A DNA stretch of 14,996 nucleotides from Bacteroidota bacterium (GTDB lineage: Bacteria > Bacteroidota > Bacteroidia > Flavobacteriales > Flavobacteriaceae). Positions 6,957 through 13,231 of this stretch are shown here, piece after piece; the stretch's first letter is position 1; every line of letters begins with the position of its first letter. The notes below the pieces were generated by a model, which was given only the letters and a program-made list of their open reading frames with translations, did no database searches and was not told the DNA's origin. The position numbers and the translations under genes are program-made. Location of the stretch: positions 1 through 14,996 of the forward strand of contig JAEZGB010000058.1 in assembly GCA_023437485.1 (NCBI GenBank), given 5' to 3'.

Positions 6957-7734
6957 ACAGTTAACCGAATTCCGGGAACCGGGCGCTGTCCAGCGATTCC
7001 TGATTGGCATGGGAGATACATTCCTGTTCCTGGGAAGGCTGGTGCGTGAAACCTTTTCGGCCGGTTTTGAGTTCAATGAATTCCTCAAGCAGTGCTACAT
7101 GATCGGCAACAAATCGCTGGCGCTGATTTCGGTTACCGGAATTATTGTTGGGCTTGTGCTTACCATCCAGTCCAGGCCGGTGCTGGTTGATTTTGGCGCC
7201 GAGAGCATGCTGCCGGGGATGGTGGCGATATCGATCATCCGCGAAATGGGCCCCGTGATCACTGCCCTGATCTGTGCCGGGAAAATCGGTTCGGGAATGG
7301 GTGCCGAATTGGGTTCGATGCGCGTCACTGAACAAATCGATGCCATGGAAGTTTCATCGACAAACCCCTTTAAATTTTTGATTGTGCCCCGCGTGCTTGC
7401 CGCTACCCTTATGTTGCCCGTGCTTACTTTGTATGCCGATGCCCTAGGAATCCTGGGAAGCTGGGCCGGCGCCAATATCAAGGGAAACATCAACCTGGTA
7501 TTGTTTACCTCACAGGCCTTTTCCAATGTCGATTTCATGGACCTGATCCCCGCGGTTATAAAATCATTCTTTTTTGGACTGGTCATCGGTTTGGTGGGCT
7601 GTTACAAGGGCTACAATGCCGGACGAGGGACCGAAAGTGTGGGGGTAGCGGCCAATTCGGCAGTGGTAATGGCTTCCCTGCTGGTTATCGTGGTTGACCT
7701 GATCGCCGTCCAAATAACTGACCTGATCAAATGA
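6937..7734 (+). CDS. mlaE: MlaE-family ABC transporter permease
   Basis: A 265-residue permease of the MlaE (DUF140) family, which forms the inner-membrane core of MCE-type lipid transporters that move phospholipids between the inner membrane and the outer membrane. The diagnostic block is present: REMGPVITAL at 102-111 and GSGMGAELGSMRVTEQIDAM at 118-137, followed by the usual hydrophobic segments and a final segment near 240-262. The N-terminal 20 residues overlap the AI-2E family gene; later start codons (Met25, Met55) are possible, but the amphipathic lead-in helix is normal for the family. It is followed by the ATPase with a four-base overlap and then the MCE protein, the order mlaE-F-D. 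No MlaB (STAS) or MlaC gene lies in the window. Confidence 0.93.
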   Translation: MKQQTTEQLTEFREPGAVQRFLIGMGDTFLFLGRLVRETFSAGFEFNEFLKQCYMIGNKSLALISVTGIIVGLVLTIQSRPVLVDFGAESMLPGMVAISIIREMGPVITALICAGKIGSGMGAELGSMRVTEQIDAMEVSSTNPFKFLIVPRVLAATLMLPVLTLYADALGILGSWAGANIKGNINLVLFTSQAFSNVDFMDLIPAVIKSFFFGLVIGLVGCYKGYNAGRGTESVGVAANSAVVMASLLVIVVDLIAVQITDLIK

Positions 7735-8489
7735 TGGAAAAAGAATCACGCCAAAATGCAATCGAGATACGCGACCTGCGCAAACAGTTCAAGGGAGTCC
7801 ACATCCTGAAGGGAGTCTCACTTGATTTGCGCGATCAGGAAAACCTTGTGGTGCTCGGGAAATCGGGAACAGGAAAATCGGTACTGATTAAATGCATATC
7901 AAAATTGCTCGATCCCGATTCAGGTTCGATCAAGGTACTTGGCGACGAAATGACCACCCTAGACCGCCACGAATTGGCCGAAAAACGCAAAAAAATCGGC
8001 TTTCTGTTCCAAAGTGGGGCACTGTATGATTCGATGACCGTCAGGCAAAACCTGGAATTCCCGCTAAAACGCATCCGCAAAGACCTCAATGCGGCGCAGC
8101 GCAGTGAAAAAATCCTGGAAGCCCTGGAGAATGTGGGATTGCCCGACGCGATAAACAAAATGCCCTCTGAATTATCGGGCGGTCAAAAAAAGCGGATCAG
8201 CCTTGCCCGGACCATCATCGTGGACCCCGCAATCATGCTTTACGATGAGCCCACCACCGGGCTTGACCCAATAACCTCGCATGAAATCAGCCAGCTCATC
8301 AACGAGATACAGCATAAATTCAAGACCGCTTCAATCATCATTACCCATGACATCGAATGCGCGCGCACCGTTGCCGACAGGTTTATCATGTTAAAGGATG
8401 GCGAGGTGTACAAGGAAGGCAGCCTTGCCGAATTTGAAGCAGATCAGGACGAATTTGTACGGTCGTTTTTCGCGACCCAAAAACAATAA
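7731..8489 (+). CDS. mlaF: MlaF-type ABC transporter ATP-binding protein
   Basis: A 252-residue ABC ATPase that drives the MlaE permease from the cytosolic face. All nucleotide-binding elements are intact: Walker A GKSGTGKS (43-50), Q-loop Gln94 in FLFQSGALYDSM, signature LSGGQ (148-152) followed by KKRISLART, Walker B IMLYDEP (168-174), D-loop GLDP and H-loop His206 in ITHD. The SGALYDSMTVRQN wording after the Q-loop is typical of the MlaF/Ttg2A branch. The start overlaps the mlaE stop by four bases (ATGA); two consecutive ATG codons make the exact start uncertain by one residue. The gene is full length and leads to mlaD after a 12-base gap. Confidence 0.94.
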   Translation: MMEKESRQNAIEIRDLRKQFKGVHILKGVSLDLRDQENLVVLGKSGTGKSVLIKCISKLLDPDSGSIKVLGDEMTTLDRHELAEKRKKIGFLFQSGALYDSMTVRQNLEFPLKRIRKDLNAAQRSEKILEALENVGLPDAINKMPSELSGGQKKRISLARTIIVDPAIMLYDEPTTGLDPITSHEISQLINEIQHKFKTASIIITHDIECARTVADRFIMLKDGEVYKEGSLAEFEADQDEFVRSFFATQKQ

Positions 8490-8501
8490 AAACAAAGCAT
8501 C

Positions 8502-9278
8502 ATGAACACTAAATCATCAACTTTCAAAGCCAGGCTCGGACTTTTCGTGACTGTTGGCATCGCGCTTTTTGTCCTGGCCATATTTTTTATCGGCCGGCAG
8601 CAAAACCTGTTCGATCCGGTGTTCACGCTTTCGGCCCGGTTCAATAACGTCAGCGGGCTCCAGCCTGGGAACACAGTCCGTTTTTCAGGAATCAACGTAG
8701 GAACGGTTGACGATATCCGCATTATTAACGACACCACCGTCCAGGTAAAAATGTTGCTCAAAAAGGACGTTCAGCGGTTTATAAAATCAGATTCGCAGGC
8801 GGGTATCGGGTCTGAAGGGATTATCGGCGACCGAATCATAACCATTTCCAACGGAACTCCCGGTGCCAAACCAGTGGTGGACAGGCAACTGCTCCCCTCC
8901 TACGAGCCCGTGGAAACCGACGAGATTATGCAAAGCTTGCAGATTACTGCCGGAAATGCTGCAGTCGCCACCGATGAAATTGCCGAAATCCTTTATAAAA
9001 TCAACAATGGCGAGGGAACTTTAGGGCGGCTGATCAATGACGAGTCAATGGCAGACAACATTGATGCGACGATTGTCAACCTGCGCAAATCGTCAAGGGG
9101 ATTGAACGAAAACATGGAAGCGGCCAAGCACAACTTCCTGCTGCGCGGATACTTCAAGAAGAAAGAACGCGAAAAGGAAAAACAGCGCAAGGAGGAAGAG
9201 AAGAAACGCAAACAAGAGGAAAAAAAGCGCAAGGCCGAGGAGGAAAAAGCGCGTAAGGAAGCCGAAAAGAAAAAGTAA
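8502..9278 (+). CDS. mlaD: MlaD / MCE domain protein with a lysine/glutamate-rich tail
   Basis: A 258-residue MCE (mammalian cell entry) protein, the periplasmic, membrane-anchored, substrate-binding ring component of the transporter. One N-terminal membrane anchor spans 12-30. The MCE domain runs from about 39 to 118 and includes FNNVSGLQPGNTVRFSGINVGTVDDI and IGSEGIIGDRIITI. A helical region follows, with NNGEGTLGRLINDESM (168-183), and then the NFLLRGYFKKK motif (211-221) usual in Bacteroidota homologues. The last 40 residues (219-258) are almost only Lys, Glu, Arg, Gln and Ala, predicted as a long charged helix or coiled coil. The low-complexity tail is real coding sequence with an in-frame stop. 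The gene follows mlaF by 12 bases. Confidence 0.92.
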   Translation: MNTKSSTFKARLGLFVTVGIALFVLAIFFIGRQQNLFDPVFTLSARFNNVSGLQPGNTVRFSGINVGTVDDIRIINDTTVQVKMLLKKDVQRFIKSDSQAGIGSEGIIGDRIITISNGTPGAKPVVDRQLLPSYEPVETDEIMQSLQITAGNAAVATDEIAEILYKINNGEGTLGRLINDESMADNIDATIVNLRKSSRGLNENMEAAKHNFLLRGYFKKKEREKEKQRKEEEKKRKQEEKKRKAEEEKARKEAEKKK

Positions 9279-9402
9279 ATTAACATTCACGGCAGATTTC
9301 CCGTAACCCCAACCTGTTGGAATCCTGTAATTTTCCGGAAAAGTTTTGTAACACCATACCAGCCTAAATACGTCAATTTTACCACTGAGGAAAAATACGT
9401 TC
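9279..9402. other. Intergenic region between mlaD and the GH130 gene
   Basis: These 124 bases carry no reading frame of note. They contain a perfect 12-base palindrome at 9331-9342 and, directly after it, TTTTG at 9344-9348, which resembles a -33 box. Twenty bases further is TACGTCAA (9369-9376), only a partial -7 match. No convincing terminator hairpin follows mlaD. The region probably separates two transcription units. Confidence 0.5.
9331..9342. promoter_or_regulatory. 12-base perfect palindrome upstream of the GH130 operon (possible operator)
   Basis: TTTTCCGGAAAA is its own reverse complement. It ends one base before a -33-like TTTTG and about 60 bases before the GH130 ATG, a position where an activator or repressor dimer could act. 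No regulator gene is in the window. Confidence 0.35.
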
Positions 9403-10437
9403 ATGGAGGTATTGAACAAGCATGGGGATTTGGATGGTCTGGTGAGGAGAGAAGGGTTGATCCTGCAAGGCAGCGGGCTCGATTTTGAGTCCGAGGGCGT
9501 TCTCAATCCGGCCGTGATCGATCACCAGGGAAAGATCCATATGTTTTACAGGGCGGTAAGCCAAGGAAACCGCTCGGTCATTGGCTATGCAAGGCTTGGT
9601 TCGCCACTTGAAGTGGAGTATCGGTCTGAGCGCCCGCTGCTGGTTCCGGAGGCGGATTATGAATCCCAGGGAGTTGAAGACCCGCGGATTGTGATGATTG
9701 ATGACGAGTTCTACTTGACTTATACGGCGTACGATGGCCAGCATGCCTTGGGAGCCTTGGCAACCAGCAGCGACCTGGTCCGGTTTGAACGCCGCGGGCT
9801 GATTGCGCCAAAGATTTCAAACAAGGAATTTGCACGCGCGTTGCGGGAGTCAGGTGGCGCACATGTAAAATATTTCAGGCTCGACCAATGCAGCCCTTTG
9901 ATGTGGGACAAAAACCTGATGTTTTTTCCCACAAAAATACGGGGAAAGTATGCGTTTTTGCACAGGCTCAGGCCCGGAATCCAGCTTGTATTATGCGAGA
10001 GCCCATACAACCTTGATCGGGAATTTTGGTCCCGATATTTTGCCGATTTCAGCTCGCATATCGTGCTCGATCCCAGGTATCCGCATGAAATGAGCTATAT
10101 AGGAGGCGGGTGTCCGCCCATTGAAACCGCTGACGGGTGGCTGCTGATCTACCATTCGGTCTACGATACGATGGAAGGTTATGTTTACTCGGCTTGCGCG
10201 GCATTGCTGGATCTGGACGATCCTACCAGGGAAATTTCCCGCCTGCCGAGCCCGCTGTTCTCGCCTGTTGAAGATTACGAGAAAAAAGGCGAAGTGAATA
10301 ATGTCTGCTTCCCGACCGGGGCTTTGGTCCAAGATGGGAGGCTTTATATATACTACGGCGCTGCCGATGACAAAATCGCATGCGCCTCAATGGAATTGCA
10401 TGATTTATTACAACAATTAAAAGCGACCCGGATCTGA
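9403..10437 (+). CDS. Glycoside hydrolase family 130 protein (beta-mannoside phosphorylase/hydrolase type)
   Basis: A 344-residue five-bladed beta-propeller enzyme of family GH130. The general acid is likely Asp93 in GVEDPR (90-95), preceded by LNPAVID (34-40) and MFYR (47-50). Other family features are FPTKIRGKYAFLHR (175-188), IGGGCPPI (233-240), the LLIYHSV motif with His251, NVCFPTG (300-306) and YYGAADD (317-323). GH130 enzymes cleave beta-mannosidic bonds, either with phosphate to give mannose 1-phosphate or, in some subfamilies, with water. The presence of HR (187-188) and His251 suggests that phosphate-contacting residues may be kept, but I cannot decide between phosphorylase and hydrolase. 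No signal peptide is seen, so it should be cytosolic. The stop overlaps the next start by one base (TGATG), coupling it to the glycosyltransferase. Family members have sometimes carried misleading names in databases. Confidence 0.88.
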   Translation: MEVLNKHGDLDGLVRREGLILQGSGLDFESEGVLNPAVIDHQGKIHMFYRAVSQGNRSVIGYARLGSPLEVEYRSERPLLVPEADYESQGVEDPRIVMIDDEFYLTYTAYDGQHALGALATSSDLVRFERRGLIAPKISNKEFARALRESGGAHVKYFRLDQCSPLMWDKNLMFFPTKIRGKYAFLHRLRPGIQLVLCESPYNLDREFWSRYFADFSSHIVLDPRYPHEMSYIGGGCPPIETADGWLLIYHSVYDTMEGYVYSACAALLDLDDPTREISRLPSPLFSPVEDYEKKGEVNNVCFPTGALVQDGRLYIYYGAADDKIACASMELHDLLQQLKATRI

Positions 10438-12797
10438 TGAGAAACCAGCCTGCTTCCAATTACTACGGCGATAGCGCCTTTTCAAACTTACCCGGTTATG
10501 CTCCGGGGCCGGGGCCTGACCTTCAGGCCAATGTCGTGCCCGAAATCCTGGTCATAACCTCCTACCCTCCCCGGGAATGCGGCATTGCAACCTATAGCCA
10601 AGACCTGGTGAGGTCGCTAAAGGATAAGTTTCGCAAATCATTCAAGGTGCGCGTCTGTGCGCTTGAAAACGAATACGAACAGCACAAATATCCCAAGGAG
10701 GTCAAATACATACTGAATACGCGAGAACCCCGCGCGTTCAAATCACTGGCAAACATCATCAACCTTGACAAGAGGATCCGCGTGGTCCTGTTCCAGCATG
10801 AATTTGGTTTTTTTGCCGAATGTACTGAAGATTTCATCGGACTGATGGAGAACATCACCAAGACCAAAATCATGGCGTTCCACACCGTGCTGCCCAATGT
10901 TCCCGAACCTTTCAGGAACAATGTCAACCGCATTGCCGAACTCAGCGACCAGATTGTCGTCATGACAAACAACGCCGCACAGATGCTTACAGCACATTAT
11001 TCAATTGATCCGGCCAAAGTGAATGTCATTCCTCACGGCACGCATCTGGTGAAACATCACGACAGGATTACCCTTAAACAAAAGTACGGGCTTGGAGGCC
11101 GGCAAATCCTGTCAACATTTGGGTTGCTAAGTTCAGGAAAGTGCATTGAGACAACCCTTCGCGCATTGACCGAGGTGGTTCGCACCAAACCCGACGTACT
11201 TTTCCTGGTAATCGGCAAGACACATCCGGGAATCATCAAGCGCGAGGGCGAAGCTTACCGGGAATCCCTAGAGGCGATGGTGCGGGAAAATGGGCTGCAG
11301 GATCATGTGAAATTTATCAATAAATACCTTCCGCTAAACGAATTGCTGGAATACCTCCAATTAACCGATATTTACCTTTTTACCTCCAAAGACCCCAACC
11401 AGGCCGTCAGCGGCACATTCTCCTACGCGATGAGTTGTGGTTGCGCCATTATTTCGACACCGATTCCCCACGCGAAGGAATTTCTGGAGGGCGAAGCAGG
11501 CCTCTTGGTTGAATTTCAGGATTCCGATCAGCTTTGCCAGGCCATAAAAACACTTCTTTTTGACACTGAAATGCGCCACCGCGTAAAGCTCAATGCGCTG
11601 CATAAAATTGTGCCGACCTCCTGGGAAAATGCCGCGATTATGCACGCGTTGCTCTTTAACAAATGCGATTCAAAGATCCCGCTTGCATTTGAGCATCCCG
11701 ACATCAGCCTGGATCATGTCAAGAAGATGACCACTGACTTTGGAATGTTGCAGTTTTCAAAACTCAGCCACCCCGACCGGTCAAGTGGATATACCCTGGA
11801 TGACAATGCCCGGGCATTGATTGCAATGTGCGAATATTTTGAACTGACCAAAGATGAGTCGGCGCTCAGGTATATTGGGATTTATTTGGACTTCATCCAG
11901 TTTTGCCAGCAGGATGACGGTACTTTCCTCAACTATGTGAGCGATCGCCGCATTTTTACCCGTGAAAACCAAAACTGCAATCTGGAGGATTCCAACGGAC
12001 GTGCCTTGTGGGCACTGGGCTATATGATTGCCGATGCGAGAATTCTCCCTCCCGAGTTCAGGGGCAAAGCCGAAAATATCATGGAGCGCGCCATGATCAA
12101 TATCGAAAACATACATTCGCCGCGCGCGATGGCCTTTACCATCAAAGGGCTATGTCATTACAACAGTTCAAAACGTTCGCGGGCGGTAAGGCATCTTGTT
12201 CGGACATTGGCCGACAGGCTTACGCAGCTCTATTTGAAGGAAAGTTCCCGTGAGTGGCTGTGGTTTGAACCTTATCTCACCTATGCCAACAGCGTGCTGC
12301 CCGAAGCATTGCTGTACGCTTACCGCGAAACCCAGGAAGATATGTACCGCGACGTGGCCGAATCGTCTTTTAACTTTTTGCTATCCCAGACTTTTACCCA
12401 GGATAACCAAATCAAGGTAATCTCCAACCGGAACTGGTACGTGAAAGGCGGTGAACGGAATCATTTTGGCGAACAGCCGATTGACGTGGCCTATACGATC
12501 TTCGCGCTTGAAACATTTTACAATGTATTCCGCGACCGCACCTATTACGATAAGATGATGCGCGCTTTTGAATGGTTTCTCGGCCGAAATCACCTGAACC
12601 AAATTGTTTACAATCCGGTTTCGGGCGGGTGCTACGACGGGCTGGAAGAGCACACGGTAAACCTTAACCAGGGAGCCGAATCGGCAGTTAGCTATCTCCT
12701 GGCGAGATTATCGGTTGAAAAAAACAAACAACTCCAACGAAACAGATCAACAAAATCCGGGCGCCTCAAAATGCTCAACCACGCGTTCCGCGCCTGA
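10437..12797 (+). CDS. GT4 glycosyltransferase fused to a C-terminal alpha-helical glycosidase-like domain
   Basis: A 786-residue two-domain cytosolic protein. Residues about 35-410 are a GT-B glycosyltransferase of family GT4: SYPPRECGIATYS (42-54) at the N-terminal domain, QHEFGFF (120-126), IPHGTH (198-203), then GLLSSGKCIE (229-238) and SGTFSYAMSCGCAIISTPIPHAKE (325-348) of the donor-binding domain. Residues about 425-760 form a separate helical domain, probably an (alpha/alpha) toroid, with SGYTLDDNARALIA (450-463), LEDSNGRALWALGYM (516-530), WFEPYLTYANSVLPEALL (609-626), FGEQPIDVAYTIFALE (677-692) and NQGAESAVSYLLA (744-756). The first 33 residues are low in complexity and rich in Pro, Gly and Asn. 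The one-base overlap with the GH130 gene indicates a shared mRNA and probably a shared sugar, plausibly mannose. Donor and product are not known. The gene is intact. Confidence 0.85.
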   Translation: MRNQPASNYYGDSAFSNLPGYAPGPGPDLQANVVPEILVITSYPPRECGIATYSQDLVRSLKDKFRKSFKVRVCALENEYEQHKYPKEVKYILNTREPRAFKSLANIINLDKRIRVVLFQHEFGFFAECTEDFIGLMENITKTKIMAFHTVLPNVPEPFRNNVNRIAELSDQIVVMTNNAAQMLTAHYSIDPAKVNVIPHGTHLVKHHDRITLKQKYGLGGRQILSTFGLLSSGKCIETTLRALTEVVRTKPDVLFLVIGKTHPGIIKREGEAYRESLEAMVRENGLQDHVKFINKYLPLNELLEYLQLTDIYLFTSKDPNQAVSGTFSYAMSCGCAIISTPIPHAKEFLEGEAGLLVEFQDSDQLCQAIKTLLFDTEMRHRVKLNALHKIVPTSWENAAIMHALLFNKCDSKIPLAFEHPDISLDHVKKMTTDFGMLQFSKLSHPDRSSGYTLDDNARALIAMCEYFELTKDESALRYIGIYLDFIQFCQQDDGTFLNYVSDRRIFTRENQNCNLEDSNGRALWALGYMIADARILPPEFRGKAENIMERAMINIENIHSPRAMAFTIKGLCHYNSSKRSRAVRHLVRTLADRLTQLYLKESSREWLWFEPYLTYANSVLPEALLYAYRETQEDMYRDVAESSFNFLLSQTFTQDNQIKVISNRNWYVKGGERNHFGEQPIDVAYTIFALETFYNVFRDRTYYDKMMRAFEWFLGRNHLNQIVYNPVSGGCYDGLEEHTVNLNQGAESAVSYLLARLSVEKNKQLQRNRSTKSGRLKMLNHAFRA

Positions 12798-12813
12798 ATA
12801 ACATTGAACGACC

Positions 12814-13164
12814 ATGCTGCACAAATCGAAAATCGGCGTTTATCTCGACGAAAAAATTGCCTACCTGCTTGAACGCAAAAATGAGGAGAAGGTAATTACC
12901 ATTATCGAGGCCGAAGATGATGAGGATCGGAGCCTGCCAAACAAAAGGAACCGCAAAAACCACGCGTTCTTCAAAAAAGTTTTTGAACTGGTGCGCGATT
13001 TTGACCGCGTTTTTCTTTACGGGCCTGAGGGAGCCAAACGCGAATTGCTCAACAGGATCCGGGCCGAAAGAGGCCTGCAAATAGAAATTCTGAACGGAAA
13101 CCGCGAAGACAAAGTGACCGATGTCCAAAAGTACCAGTTCATCACCGAATATTTTGCCAACTGA
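12814..13164 (+). CDS. Small protein resembling the C-terminal domain of bacterial eRF1/pelota-like (BaeRF) proteins
   Basis: A 116-residue, highly charged soluble protein starting 16 bases after the glycosyltransferase stop. Its first half is a beta-rich segment (IGVYLDEKIAYLLE) followed by an acidic patch EAEDDED (32-38) and a basic one (NKRNRKN). The second half has RVFLYGPEGAKREL (65-78) and DKVTDVQKYQFITEYF (99-114). This pattern of a strand, a GPxxAKxEL turn and a final (D/K)xTDxQ helix resembles the eRF1 domain 3-like part of bacterial archaeo-eukaryotic release-factor (BaeRF, translational machinery) proteins. The likeness is by eye and the family is usually longer, so the function is unknown. 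A role linked to ribosomes or to the preceding sugar enzymes would be inference. ATG at 12814 is the only suitable start. Confidence 0.65.
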   Translation: MLHKSKIGVYLDEKIAYLLERKNEEKVITIIEAEDDEDRSLPNKRNRKNHAFFKKVFELVRDFDRVFLYGPEGAKRELLNRIRAERGLQIEILNGNREDKVTDVQKYQFITEYFAN

Positions 13165-13195
13165 TGGCACGCGCTTCATTTTGCTGTTTTTGTAG

Positions 13196-13203
13196 TATTT
13201 TTG
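13196..13203 (+). promoter_or_regulatory. Bacteroidota-type -7 promoter box for the Omp85-like gene
   Basis: TATTTTTG matches TAnnTTTG exactly. It ends 28 bases before the ATG at 13232, almost the same distance as the -7 box of the ResB-CcsA gene from its start. No TTTG is found at the normal -33 spacing. The position implies that transcription begins downstream of the earlier in-frame ATG at 13205, which supports 13232 as the true start. Confidence 0.5.
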
Positions 13204-13231
13204 GATGAATGTCCGCAGGAAGTCGTCCGCT

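Noticed and set aside
7095..7586. A 163-residue minus-strand open frame opposite mlaE
   Set aside because: Shadow of mlaE, whose diagnostic REMGP and GSGMGAELGS motifs are on the plus strand.
9160..9276. Repetitive A/G-rich DNA at the end of mlaD as a possible non-coding repeat
   Set aside because: It is in frame with mlaD and encodes the Lys/Glu-rich tail; the purine bias follows from the codons.
9287..9318. Possible terminator hairpin after mlaD (ACGG...CCGT)
   Set aside because: Only four base pairs with an eight-base loop and no T-tract; too weak to call.
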